64,000 bases of DNA from Marinomonas spartinae. Lineage in GTDB: Bacteria > Pseudomonadota > Gammaproteobacteria > Pseudomonadales > Marinomonadaceae. Positions 28,926-36,919 of this stretch are shown here, piece by piece; the first letter of the stretch is position 1, and each line of letters starts with the position of its first letter. The stretch spans positions 1 to 64,000 of the forward strand of contig NZ_JAEMUI010000015.1 in the NCBI RefSeq assembly GCF_016461715.1, given 5' to 3'. Below the pieces are notes generated by a model, which saw nothing but the letters and a program-made list of their open reading frames with translations, was not told the DNA's origin and did not search any database. Both the position numbers and the translations under genes were made by a program.

Positions 28926-29300
28926 ATGAAAGTCAAAGGAAACATTGAGTTTACCATCAAAGAGCACTCAGAAAGTATTGTGATCTCAGAGATGCCTGTC
29001 TCCGCAGGTATCAAAAATCCATTCGGTACAGCGCACGCTGGGGCGATACTTTGGTTTGCTGATGTTACTGCTACCGTGTTGGTTATGGGAGGTGTTGAAG
29101 CTAAAGAAGGCATGCAGGGCTTTCCTTTGGCGATCAATTTGAATGCCAACCTCGTTTCAAACCAAACAAGCGGCGAATTTGTGGCAAAATCGGAGTTTGT
29201 TAAACGTGGCAAAACGGTAAGTATCGTGCGCACAACAGTCACTGGTGCTGGTGACAAATTGATTGCTGATGTGACGACAAGTCATGTTCTTTCCAAGTAA
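28926..29300 (+). CDS. PaaI-type hotdog-fold thioesterase
   Basis: 124 residues. The hotdog core shows NPFGTAHAGAILWFADVTAT, with the HAG(A) motif of the PaaI/YdiI group, and AINLNANLVSNQTSGEFVAKSEFVKRGK. These proteins hydrolyse acyl-CoA thioesters in the cytoplasm. The ATG has AGGGGATGATGT upstream. It has a promoter region divergent from the FAD monooxygenase (about 215 bases), which may link their expression. Confidence 0.85.
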   Translation: MKVKGNIEFTIKEHSESIVISEMPVSAGIKNPFGTAHAGAILWFADVTATVLVMGGVEAKEGMQGFPLAINLNANLVSNQTSGEFVAKSEFVKRGKTVSIVRTTVTGAGDKLIADVTTSHVLSK

Positions 29301-29390
29301 GTGCGCTTGCTGATCTAACAGGGTCTTGAACCACACTTTTGGCTATCCTGATAATGAGACAATGACTGTCAAAAGTGAGGCATTCATCGT

Positions 29391-29807
29391 ATGGGCATAA
29401 CATCGGCTATGAACAAAGAAGAGCATTTAATTGCAAATGAAATAGAAATACTCCAAGGCGCGTGGCAACAGGTTGCTTTGGAAGCGGATGGCGAAGTCAA
29501 CCCTCCAGATGAGCACTCGGTTCCTGGAGCGCTTTGCTATTTTTTCGGGACGCAGTTCTCTGTCCGTACGCCCGACGGAACGGTTTTGATTGAAGGGGAT
29601 TTCGACATCGATCCTTCTGCACATCCGAAGCGTATTACATGGATCGATTCCATAGGACCTGATGTGGGAAAACGACTGCCTGCCATATACGCTATTGAGG
29701 GCGATCACTTCGTATTTGTCGCAGCTGATGAAGGGCAGCCATGGCCCACTGAGTTTAAGACGGTTCCAGGTCTGACAATGCGTTCATTTATACGACATCA
29801 CCCTTAG
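29391..29807 (+). CDS. TIGR03067-like domain protein
   Basis: 138 residues. The motif order LQGAWQQVALEADGE ... FSVRTPDGTVLIEGDFDIDP ... PKRITWIDSIGPDVGK ... YAIEGDHFVFVAADEGQPWPTEFKTVPG follows the TIGR03067 family, a lipocalin-like domain of unknown function most abundant in Planctomycetes. Here there is no signal peptide, so it is probably cytoplasmic. An in-frame ATG at 29409 is a possible alternative start. It is unusual in a gammaproteobacterial setting and fits lateral acquisition. Confidence 0.7.
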   Translation: MGITSAMNKEEHLIANEIEILQGAWQQVALEADGEVNPPDEHSVPGALCYFFGTQFSVRTPDGTVLIEGDFDIDPSAHPKRITWIDSIGPDVGKRLPAIYAIEGDHFVFVAADEGQPWPTEFKTVPGLTMRSFIRHHP

Positions 29808-29867
29808 AACTCAATGTGCTAACGCAGGCCACAGTTGGGAGTGTTAGTTCTTTAAGGAGGAATTATA

Positions 29868-30653
29868 ATGCAATGTACTCGAGAAGGTAGAGGGGATTAC
29901 CTCGTTTTGGTGCATGGGGCGCTTACTGATTGTTCAATGTGGAACGATCATTTGGAGTATTTAACCTCTGATTTTGAGATAGTATCAATTACTTTACGTT
30001 GTTTTGATGAAAGTGATGTCGAAGGTTTTGGTTTAAATACTCACGCCACTGATTTAGCAAAGTTAGTTAATGAACTGTCAAAAGATAAATCTGTAAATAT
30101 AGTTGGCTGGTCTTATGGGGCGGATGTAGTGTTGAATGCCCTGGTAAAACAAGTCTTGCCTGTATCCAAGGCTTTTCTTTATGAGCCAGGTTATCCTGGG
30201 TGTTTGCAGGAGCCACATTTGAGTGCTTGGCAGCTTGATGCTAACAAAATGTTTGGTCCAATTTTTGATCAACTGTCAAATGATAACCTTGAGAAAGCAG
30301 TGGAGTCATTGGTTGATGGTTCAGGAAATAAACAAGGGTATTTCCAAAATCAAAGTAAGGCAGTAAAAGCTCTGCAACTTGCGAAAAGTGGTACTTTGAA
30401 ACATCAGTTAAATCAAAAGGAACAGCCTTTGATAAATACCGACACCATATCAAGAGTCAGTATTCCAATTATTCTTGGTTATGGTGAACAAACTCGCGAT
30501 CTTTTTAAGTTGGTGACAGTTAGAACTTCAGAGCTATTAATCAATGCTGAACTAAAAGAAATACTTGGTGAAAGCCATATGCTGCCTCAAGAGAAGCCTA
30601 AAGAGTTTGCAAAAAATATTAAGAGTGTTCTTTCACCGAGTACAACCGATTAA
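29868..30653 (+). CDS. Alpha/beta hydrolase
   Basis: 261 residues. The fold is shown by LVLVHGALTDCSMWNDHLEYL (oxyanion loop), the nucleophile elbow GWSYGADVVL (Ser near residue 86) and LGESHMLPQEKP, with the catalytic His near the C-terminus. The length and motifs match small esterase- or haloperoxidase-like hydrolases. The substrate is unknown. The ATG has AAGGAGGAATTATA upstream, an excellent ribosome-binding site. Confidence 0.85.
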   Translation: MQCTREGRGDYLVLVHGALTDCSMWNDHLEYLTSDFEIVSITLRCFDESDVEGFGLNTHATDLAKLVNELSKDKSVNIVGWSYGADVVLNALVKQVLPVSKAFLYEPGYPGCLQEPHLSAWQLDANKMFGPIFDQLSNDNLEKAVESLVDGSGNKQGYFQNQSKAVKALQLAKSGTLKHQLNQKEQPLINTDTISRVSIPIILGYGEQTRDLFKLVTVRTSELLINAELKEILGESHMLPQEKPKEFAKNIKSVLSPSTTD

Positions 30654-30867
30654 GAGCGATTGGCAAGTCTCGGTATGCTTGGTTTAGGTAAGAGGCTAAT
30701 GCTAGCAAAAATATGAATTGACTAGTATAAAAGTCCTAGGAGCGTTTTTAACAAGCTACCATGTTAAAAAGTTGGCAAAGAGGTTAAAGAAGTCGGTTTT
30801 TTCATTATTTAGTACCAAAAGCGATAACGTATAACCGAAGAGTCAGGCATGAACTCTGGAGGGCCAT

Positions 30868-31557
30868 ATTAAAGGAATAATACTTGCTATCTGCATTTTG
30901 ATTGGAGGCGTTGCCACATATTTCTATTGTGATGCAATTGATTCTCAGCGGTTGCGTAATGCTCAGTTCCTCGGAGATAGGGATAGTCATTCTGTTGTTA
31001 TCTATCTACATGGGATGGATCTACCTAATGTGTCAGATCAAGAGCTGGCTAATCGTCAAAAGCTAGATGAAATTGGCCATGTCTTGTCTATTAAATTCTA
31101 TTTACCTCGATCGGATACTAAATGTCATCAAAATGATAATCAGCTTTGCTGGCCACAGGATAATGTAGATGAGTTGGCAAGGACGCTTTCGACGATAACA
31201 AGTAGTGCCAACTTTGAGCGTGGGGATAAGCTTGAGGGGATAATTGGCTTTTCTAATGGTGGCTTTTTTACCAGTAAGCTTATTCAAAATTGCTTGCTTC
31301 CTGATGATTTTTGGGTGGTATCTATTGGAAGTGCTGGTGCTTGGGGGGACTCAGAAAAAGATTTATCAAATTGTGGTCGTGTAATTTCCATCATAGGAAA
31401 AAATGATCGTTGGCATTATTCTTACATGCTAAATTTTCACCGACATCTTCAATCCGTTGGCGCAAAATCAAAACTAATTGAATTTAATGGTGGGCATGAA
31501 ATGCCACTAAGCGAGTTAAAAAGAGAGCTTGCTTTATTGCTTACGAAAAATCAGTAA
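30868..31557 (+). CDS. Membrane-anchored alpha/beta hydrolase-like protein, apparently with an ATT start
   Basis: The frame is open from 30853. CTGGAGGGCCAT gives a strong GGAGG six bases before an ATT at 30868, from which a hydrophobic segment (KGIILAICILIGGVATYFYC) reads directly into the protein; the next in-frame start codon, TTG at 30898, would cut this segment in half. From the ATT the protein has 229 residues. It contains VVIYLHGMD, GIIGFSNGGFFTSKL (nucleophile elbow variant GFSNGG) and FNGGHEMPLSE, with the likely catalytic His. It is probably an inner-membrane-anchored periplasmic esterase-like protein. Function unknown. Confidence 0.65.
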   Translation: MKGIILAICILIGGVATYFYCDAIDSQRLRNAQFLGDRDSHSVVIYLHGMDLPNVSDQELANRQKLDEIGHVLSIKFYLPRSDTKCHQNDNQLCWPQDNVDELARTLSTITSSANFERGDKLEGIIGFSNGGFFTSKLIQNCLLPDDFWVVSIGSAGAWGDSEKDLSNCGRVISIIGKNDRWHYSYMLNFHRHLQSVGAKSKLIEFNGGHEMPLSELKRELALLLTKNQ

Positions 31558-31620
31558 AAAGGTATAGCGAGAGATTATGCCCACCTTACTTTATTTTCGT
31601 TTCTAAAACAGGAGGCTTAA

Positions 31621-31980
31621 GTGTTTATAAAGGAAGCATCTGAGGTATCTGGGGCAACTCAAAGAGCCATACGATTATATGAATCATTAGGCTTACTGAA
31701 GGTTCCTCGCTCCGGCAGGTATCGTGTGTATAACGAGTCGAACATCAACTTAATTAAGATCATAAAAGAAGCGCAGAGTATAGGGATCAAACTTTCAGAA
31801 TTAGTTGCCTTAAAATGTGAAGAAGAGGATTTTCAATGGCAAAGAGTGAGTGAATTTCTTAGTAAAAGACACTCCGATGTTGAAGCTCAGATAAAGGCAT
31901 TAAACGTTCAGAAGCAACGCATTGAGGAATATAAGAAATCAATTGATGCCTGTCTTCAAGGAGTTGACTCTGACCTATAG
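31621..31980 (+). CDS. MerR-family transcriptional regulator
   Basis: 119 residues from a GTG with AACAGGAGGCTTAA upstream. The N-terminal MerR winged helix is clear (FIKEASEVSGATQRAIRLYESLGLL, then RYRVYNESNINLIKIIKEAQ), followed by a coiled-coil dimerisation helix ending in AQIKALNVQKQRIEEY. No cysteine-rich metal site is evident at the C-terminus, so it likely senses an organic compound. The downstream quinone reductase starts 45 bases later and is its probable target. Confidence 0.9.
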   Translation: MFIKEASEVSGATQRAIRLYESLGLLKVPRSGRYRVYNESNINLIKIIKEAQSIGIKLSELVALKCEEEDFQWQRVSEFLSKRHSDVEAQIKALNVQKQRIEEYKKSIDACLQGVDSDL

Positions 31981-32025
31981 GTAAGACCTTACACTATGCT
32001 TTTATTCAAGAGGGATGTGATATCC

Positions 32026-32598
32026 ATGAAAAAAGTATTAGTTGTTAATGCAAATCCTAAGTCCAATAGTTTGTGCAAAAACTTAGCTGAGCGTTACGCG
32101 CATTCTGCATCGGTAAGGCATCAAGTCAAACGGATTGACATTGGTGAAATGAACTTCGAGATTAGTTTAGAGCAAGGGTATGATAAAACCGTTTTATTAG
32201 AGCCAGATTTATTACGATTTCAGGAATTGGTTAAATGGTCTGAACATATTGTGATTGTTAGTCCTGTTTGGTGGGGGACGGTACCTGCAAAGTTCAAAGG
32301 TATGATCGATAGAAGCTTTCTGCCCAATTTTGCATTCAAATATATTGAGGGTAAGGCCGTACCAGAAAAGTTACTGAAAGGGCGAACATCTGAGCTGATT
32401 GTTACACTTGATACGCCTCCATTTTGGTATAAATACGTCCAAGGGAATGTCATATACAAACACCTAAAGAGCGCTATATTGGAATTTTCAGGCATAAAAA
32501 ATCGGGCGTCGACTTATTTTGGTCCAGTAATGCATTCTACTAGCGTCAAGCGAGCAGTTTGGTTGGATAAAGTCAGCCGTCTAGCGGAGAAGATATAG
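32026..32598 (+). CDS. Flavodoxin-fold NAD(P)H quinone reductase
   Basis: 190 residues from the ATG at 32026. The start KKVLVVNANPKSNSLCKNLAE and the loop VSPVWWGTVPAKFKGMIDR are typical of the NQO1/MdaB/YwrO-type flavodoxin-like quinone reductases, which use FMN or FAD to reduce quinones by two electrons. GRTSELIVTLDTPPFWY is the third flavin loop. It is cotranscribed with the MerR regulator; such pairs usually respond to quinones or electrophiles. Confidence 0.88.
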   Translation: MKKVLVVNANPKSNSLCKNLAERYAHSASVRHQVKRIDIGEMNFEISLEQGYDKTVLLEPDLLRFQELVKWSEHIVIVSPVWWGTVPAKFKGMIDRSFLPNFAFKYIEGKAVPEKLLKGRTSELIVTLDTPPFWYKYVQGNVIYKHLKSAILEFSGIKNRASTYFGPVMHSTSVKRAVWLDKVSRLAEKI

Positions 32599-32667
32599 TA
32601 CCGGAGAGGATATAGTACCTGTCTCGGTGGTTGATGTAATAAGAGTACTATTAACGGTACTAGTTCG

Positions 32668-32748
32668 GAGCTGATCTGACTGTTACCTCACTCACTGTTA
32701 TCTTTTTATATCTGTATTATTAAAGGCCAGCCTTGTGGGAGTCACTAT
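32668..32748 (+). repeat. Dispersed repeat, copy A
   Basis: GAGCTGATCTGACTGTTACC through TCTTTTTATAT to CCTTGTGGGAGTCACTA matches 35078-35161 along about 80 bases with scattered differences. It is non-coding and in the same orientation. Copy C at 24828 has only the last part. Confidence 0.75.
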
Positions 32749-32764
32749 GTTGTCTTCCCTGAAT

Positions 32765-32800
32765 CATGGCGTTTCAGCCAAGAAACGCCATGTTATTTTT
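32765..32800 (+). terminator. Rho-independent terminator
   Basis: CATGGCGTTTC pairs perfectly with GAAACGCCATG across a six-base loop and is followed by TTATTTTT. Confidence 0.85.
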
Positions 32801-32970
32801 CTTCTTGTCTCATGACAAAATCCTTTTTAGCCACGCCGTAAAAATGTCCCAGATTTAGAGTACAATAAAGCCTTTAACTTGTTTGATTGCTTTTCTCATC
32901 TGCTCATTTCTGTGATATTGATGTCTATCGTGCATTTAGACTCAAAGATTTTGAGGGCGTCTGTCACACT

Positions 32971-33747
32971 TCATTTGTTACGACCAGCCATTACACCGCC
33001 GTCAACATCCCACACAGCGCCAGTGACCCAGTCTGCTTTGTCAGAGAATAGGAAAGTAATGGCATTTGCGACATCTTGAGAGGTTCCCACACGGCCAATT
33101 GGATGAAAGTCATTGAAGCCTTGAAGCGCTTGGTGAACTTCTTCTTTAGGAATAAAACCTTCATAAATTGGTGTTTGTACCACCGCTGGTGATACCGCGT
33201 TGACACGAATATTGTTGGCAGCCAATTCCATTGCTAGGTGTTGAGTCAGAGAATGCAGACCTGCTTTCGCCATGGAATAAGCTGACGATGGTGTCGCGGC
33301 AATCGCTTGTTTAGCCCACATAGAGCCTACATTGACGATAACACCTGGACGGTTTCCTGCGATCAGGTTGGCGGCAACTTTTTGTGTAATAAAGAAAAAT
33401 GCACGGTTAATTTGCATGTATTGATCGTAATCAGATGCGCTATGTTCTAAGAAGGGTTTAGGGAAGAACACACCTGCTGCGTTGAGCAATAAGTCAACGT
33501 CTGAATGTTTGTCATCAATGACTTTTAGTAGCGCTTGCGTACCTTCATCTGTGGTCAGGTCGGCGGTCAACGTTTCGACTGCCCCTAGAGAAGACAGCTC
33601 AGTGCGTGCTGTTTCTGCCTTGTCTGCGCGGCGGCCTATGATCACAGCTTGACCTCCTTGTTCAAGGGCCATTCGTGCCGTTTCTAAGCCTATTCCGCTT
33701 GTTCCACCGATAACCAGTAGTTTTTTACCTGCAAATTGATTGTTCAT
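32971..33747 (-). CDS. SDR-family oxidoreductase
   Basis: 258 residues. The cofactor site is [17 protein letters not shown], followed by LLNAAGVFF (the NAG motif as NAAG), a catalytic Ser in [10 protein letters not shown], and [11 protein letters not shown] (YxxxK). The C-terminus ends [15 protein letters not shown], as in classical SDRs. The substrate is unknown. It is transcribed divergently from the LysR gene, the usual regulator-target pairing. Confidence 0.9.
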   Translation of the reverse strand: MNNQFAGKKLLVIGGTSGIGLETARMALEQGGQAVIIGRRADKAETARTELSSLGAVETLTADLTTDEGTQALLKVIDDKHSDVDLLLNAAGVFFPKPFLEHSASDYDQYMQINRAFFFITQKVAANLIAGNRPGVIVNVGSMWAKQAIAATPSSAYSMAKAGLHSLTQHLAMELAANNIRVNAVSPAVVQTPIYEGFIPKEEVHQALQGFNDFHPIGRVGTSQDVANAITFLFSDKADWVTGAVWDVDGGVMAGRNK

Positions 33748-33867
33748 CGCTTAATCTCTCTTTAGCCGCACAACGCGGGACTTGTTGGTGTTGAGTAGGA
33801 CGGTTGTGTCGTGTCCTCACTCTTTGCTGTTTACGTTTTTATTCGGCCTTCTGACCGTTATTTCTGA

Positions 33868-33890
33868 TGTATTACTATAAAGAAAAACTT
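33868..33890 (+). promoter_or_regulatory. Direct-repeat element 1 in the SDR/LysR intergenic region
   Basis: TGTATTACTATAAAGAAAAA recurs with two differences and one inserted base at 34008. It is a candidate binding site for the adjacent LysR protein or part of a promoter. Confidence 0.4.
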
Positions 33891-34007
33891 TTCAGAGACT
33901 CTTTTAGATAAATACTGTTTACTCACCGATGCTGGCAAAGGGGCATTTATTTATCGGCTTGATGGGTATTCTTCACGGATTTACTTCCATTCACAAACGA
34001 GATAATC

Positions 34008-34032
34008 TGTATTACCGCTAAAGAAAAAGTTT
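34008..34032 (+). promoter_or_regulatory. Direct-repeat element 2, just before the LysR start codon
   Basis: TGTATTACCGCTAAAGAAAA followed by AGTTT ends seven bases before the ATG at 34039, where binding could block translation or transcription of the regulator gene itself. Confidence 0.4.
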
Positions 34033-34038
34033 ATCGTT

Positions 34039-34962
34039 ATGAAGCTGCCTATACACCTTAATGCGCTCCGGGCCTTCGAAGCCAGTGCCCGGCATCAGAG
34101 TTTCTCAGCGGCAGCAGAAGAGCTGCATGTGACCCCCGCTGCCGTGGGACAACTCGTTCGCTCATTGGAAGAATGGCTTGATGCACCTCTTTTTCATCGG
34201 ATGAACAGTGGGAAAATTCGGTTGATTCCTACAGAAACCGCAGAGCGAGCATTGCCTGACATTCGAGCGGGGTTTGATAAATTAACCATTGGGCTAGAGC
34301 GCTTGCAGGAAAGCTCCGTAAGCGGTGTTCTGACGGTGACAGTGAGTCCGGCATTTGCCGCTAAATGGTTATTGCCACGACTGGATCGGTTTCAGGATAT
34401 ATGTTCAGAAACCGATGTTCGTTTGGATACCAACCTAAAGCCCGTCGACTTTGCAGTTCAACGCGTCGATATTGGGGTTCGCTATGGATTGGGGAATTGG
34501 TCGGGGTTGAAAGCTGAGAAGCTGATGGACGAAGAGGTGTATCCTGTTTGCTCTCCTAGACTATTGCGTGAACAGCATCGTTTTCATCATCCCAGTGAAC
34601 TGCTTCGAGAAACCTTGATTCATGATTTGTCTATGGATGCCCACACGGGATTCCCGACTTGGTCGGAGTGGTTAAAAAAAGCGGGAGTGACAGATCATGC
34701 GACAGCCCACAATATTCAAATCAATAATTCCGCAGCCGTCCTTCAGTCGGCTATAGATGGGCGAGGAATAGCCCTTGCTCGTAGTGTTATGGTCCGAGAT
34801 GACCTAGCATCGGGGCATTTGATTCGTTTGTTTCCAGAGATTAAATTCCATTCGCCTTTAGCATATTACGTGGTTTATCGCTCGGAATGTGCTGCGTTAC
34901 CAAGAATGCTGGCTTTCCGAGAATGGTTATTTAGTGAAGTGAGTCAAGACAAAGAGCAATAA
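34039..34962 (+). CDS. LysR-family transcriptional regulator (GcvA-like)
   Basis: 307 residues. It begins LPIHLNALRAFEASARHQSF followed by SAAAEELHVTPAAVGQLVRSLEEWL, the N-terminal winged helix characteristic of the GcvA/AmpR subgroup, and has an effector domain with LTVTVSPAFAAKWLLPRL and the INNSAAVLQSAIDGRGIALARS segment near residue 240. It is divergent from the SDR gene and probably controls it. The ATG lacks a clear ribosome-binding site; instead the direct-repeat element abuts it. Confidence 0.9.
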   Translation: MKLPIHLNALRAFEASARHQSFSAAAEELHVTPAAVGQLVRSLEEWLDAPLFHRMNSGKIRLIPTETAERALPDIRAGFDKLTIGLERLQESSVSGVLTVTVSPAFAAKWLLPRLDRFQDICSETDVRLDTNLKPVDFAVQRVDIGVRYGLGNWSGLKAEKLMDEEVYPVCSPRLLREQHRFHHPSELLRETLIHDLSMDAHTGFPTWSEWLKKAGVTDHATAHNIQINNSAAVLQSAIDGRGIALARSVMVRDDLASGHLIRLFPEIKFHSPLAYYVVYRSECAALPRMLAFREWLFSEVSQDKEQ

Positions 34963-35077
34963 AAACCTTTTATACATGCTTTAAAAATCATCTTACTTGT
35001 TGACGTTTATGCTGCCATCGATGGATCCGAATACATAGTTTGCAGTCGTACGCTTTTAATTCATAACGTTTCACTCA

Positions 35078-35161
35078 GAGCTGATCTGACCGTCACCTCA
35101 CTGTCATCTTTTTTATATTGATCTGTGTGTTATTAGAGGCTAGCCTCGTGGAGAGTCACTA
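35078..35161 (+). repeat. Dispersed repeat, copy B
   Basis: Partner of copy A at 32668-32748: GAGCTGATCTGAC, ACCTCACTGTCATCTTTTTT and GCTAGCCTCGTGGAGAGTCA. Its right end lies about 10 bases before the ribosome-binding site of the VOC gene, so the repeat forms the leader of the VOC-panB-fosA unit. Confidence 0.75.
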
Positions 35162-35183
35162 CGACGATGTACTTGGAGTAACA

Positions 35184-35564
35184 GTGGAACTTAATCAGGT
35201 CACTTTACCGGTTAGCAATATGGCAGACGCCGTGCAGTTTTATCTAAAACTGGGCTTTACGCAAATAGTTGATGCCCCTCAATATGCTCGTTTTTCTTGC
35301 CCAGATGGGACTTCAACATTTTCTCTTTCTCTTGAAAGCGATACATTTGAAAATCATTCGGTTATCTATTTTGAACATGAAGCCCTTGATGAGCTGTGTG
35401 AGGATCTAGCTCAAAAAGGGATTGTCTTTGAACAAGCGCCAACAGAACAACCTTACCTTTGGAAAGAAGCGATCATTAAAGATCCGTCTGGTAATAAAAT
35501 TAAGTTGTATTGGGCGGGGGAGAACCGTTTAAACCCACCATGGAAAGTGGAAAAACGCGCTTAA
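35184..35564 (+). CDS. VOC-family (glyoxalase/bleomycin-resistance-like) protein
   Basis: 126 residues from the GTG at 35184, which has ACTTGGAGTAACA upstream; the TTG at 35118 lies within the dispersed repeat and is not credible. The sequence VELNQVTLPVSNMADAVQFYLKLGF and KDPSGNKIKLYWAGENRLNP is a single-domain VOC pattern, but the first-position metal His is replaced (NQVTLPV). So metal binding is doubtful, and it may be a binding rather than catalytic protein. It is first in a unit with panB (48 bases later) and fosA. Its stop is within TAACAA. Confidence 0.8.
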   Translation: MELNQVTLPVSNMADAVQFYLKLGFTQIVDAPQYARFSCPDGTSTFSLSLESDTFENHSVIYFEHEALDELCEDLAQKGIVFEQAPTEQPYLWKEAIIKDPSGNKIKLYWAGENRLNPPWKVEKRA

Positions 35565-35612
35565 CAAACCTTGGTGTTAGTTTCTTAGCAACAAAAACAG
35601 GAGAAGAAAACA

Positions 35613-36398
35613 ATGAAAATGAATCCGCAAGATTTTGTAGCAATGAAGGGAACAAAGCCTATCCCCATGCTAACTGCTTATACTTGCCCGGTTGCCAGAA
35701 GTCTTGAGGAAGCTGGGATTCCAGTGATTCTTGTTGGTGACACCGTGGGGATGGTTGAAATGGGCTTTGATAGCACCCGTGAGGTCACTATAGAACATAT
35801 GGAATATCACATCGGGGCAGTACGTCGCGGTGCGAAGCAAACCCATATAATAGGAGACCTACCTTATGGCACAGATATTGATCCGGAAACCGCCTTCTCC
35901 AACGCTCAGCGGCTTATCCAAGCGGGGGCAGATAGCGTGAAACTGGAAGGCGCTAATATCCAAGTTATCCAGCACTTAGTGAAGCACAATATTCCAGTGG
36001 TCGGGCATACGGGGTTGCTCCCCCAAACGGCCAAAAATTTCAAGCAAGTTGGCCAGTCTAGCGAGGAAGCGAAGAAAATCATCAATGAAGCTCAAGCGAT
36101 TGAGAATGCCGGGGCGTTTATGGTAGTGCTTGAGCATATCCCTTATGCGCTAGCAGGTGATATCACCGAGGCGTTGTCTATTCCTACCATCGGTATCGGT
36201 GCGGGCCCTGATACCGATGGACAAGTTTTGGTCATTAACGATGCTCTGGGGCTTGGTGATTATTGGCCGCCATTTTCGAAGCAGTATGCTTATGTGAGCA
36301 AAACCGTTTCGAAAGTAGCGAAGGAGTTTGCCGGTGAAGTTGAGTCAATGACGTTTCCGAGCAATATCATTCCGCTCACAGGAACCAACGGACGTTAA
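35613..36398 (+). CDS. panB: 3-methyl-2-oxobutanoate hydroxymethyltransferase
   Basis: 261 residues, the normal length for PanB, which makes ketopantoate from 2-ketoisovalerate and methylene-tetrahydrofolate in pantothenate synthesis. Visible motifs are ILVGDTVGMVEMGFDSTREV (magnesium/substrate Asp), GDLPYG, VKLEGA, VVGHTGLLPQ and the catalytic Glu in VVLEHIPYALA, then TIGIGAGPDTDGQVLV. The ATG has ACAGGAGAAGAA upstream. Unlike the common arrangement, panC does not follow; the neighbours are a VOC protein and fosA. It may be a second, laterally acquired copy, which needs the rest of the genome to judge. Confidence 0.93.
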   Translation: MKMNPQDFVAMKGTKPIPMLTAYTCPVARSLEEAGIPVILVGDTVGMVEMGFDSTREVTIEHMEYHIGAVRRGAKQTHIIGDLPYGTDIDPETAFSNAQRLIQAGADSVKLEGANIQVIQHLVKHNIPVVGHTGLLPQTAKNFKQVGQSSEEAKKIINEAQAIENAGAFMVVLEHIPYALAGDITEALSIPTIGIGAGPDTDGQVLVINDALGLGDYWPPFSKQYAYVSKTVSKVAKEFAGEVESMTFPSNIIPLTGTNGR

Positions 36399-36423
36399 TA
36401 AGCGCATGTTGTTGGAGTAAACC

Positions 36424-36822
36424 GTGATTCTAGGCCTTAATCATATCACCATCGCAGTGAGTGACTTGGAACGTTCTCTAGGGTTTTATCGAGATACTTT
36501 AGGCTTCACTGCTCACGTTAAGTGGGACAAGGGGGCGTACTTGTCGGTAGGTGAACTTTGGTTCTGTCTTTCTTGTGATGAGCCTTGCCCTAAAAGCGAT
36601 TACACCCATATCGCCTTTGATATCGCTCCGAACGAATTTCAAGCCTTTACAAAACGCATCGTTTCGCAAGGTGTTGACGTCTGGAAAGAAAACAAGAGTG
36701 AAGGGCAGTCGTTGTATATTTTAGACCCTGATGGTCACAAATTAGAGTTACATTCAGGCTCACTGAAAAGTAGGCTAGAAGCCCTGACAACAAAGCCATA
36801 TAGCGGACTTGTTTGGCTGTAA
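36424..36822 (+). CDS. fosA: FosA-type fosfomycin glutathione transferase
   Basis: 132 residues from a GTG with TTGGAGTAAACC upstream. The sequence follows FosA along its length: LNHITIAVSDLERSLGFYRD, WDKGAYLSVGELWFCLS, SDYTHIAFDI, WKENKSEGQSLYILDPDGHK and LELHSGSLKSRL. The three metal ligands are in place (His in LNHIT, His in YTHIAF, Glu in LELH), as is the K/N/S-E-G potassium-loop region. FosA opens the fosfomycin epoxide with glutathione in the cytoplasm. It is 25 bases after panB and probably cotranscribed, followed by a strong terminator. Chromosomal fosA genes occur in many environmental gammaproteobacteria. Confidence 0.9.
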   Translation: MILGLNHITIAVSDLERSLGFYRDTLGFTAHVKWDKGAYLSVGELWFCLSCDEPCPKSDYTHIAFDIAPNEFQAFTKRIVSQGVDVWKENKSEGQSLYILDPDGHKLELHSGSLKSRLEALTTKPYSGLVWL

Positions 36823-36855
36823 ATAGAAAAGCCTTTAAGGTCAATTGCGTTTATT

Positions 36856-36904
36856 AAAAAAGGCCAAGTGTTGCTAAAAACTAGCAAACACTTGGCCTTT
36901 TTGT
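36856..36904. terminator. Strong bidirectional terminator
   Basis: AAAAAGGCCAAGTGTTGCTA pairs almost perfectly with TAGCAAACACTTGGCCTTTT around a five-base loop, with A- and T-tracts on both sides. It serves fosA (plus) and the permease (minus). Confidence 0.9.
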
Positions 36905-36919
36905 GTGACGCTTATAACG

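Noticed and set aside
29808-29867. GCTAACGC...GTGTTAGTTC as an attC before the alpha/beta hydrolase
   Set aside because: Only about 40 bases long, with a non-consensus left core and no internal stem.
32879-33079. 66-codon plus-strand frame after the quinone reductase terminator
   Set aside because: It is antisense to the SDR C-terminus and shows no family motif.
35118-35183. Longer N-terminus for the VOC protein
   Set aside because: It is read from the dispersed repeat, while GGAG-GTG at 35184 gives a normal VOC N-terminus.
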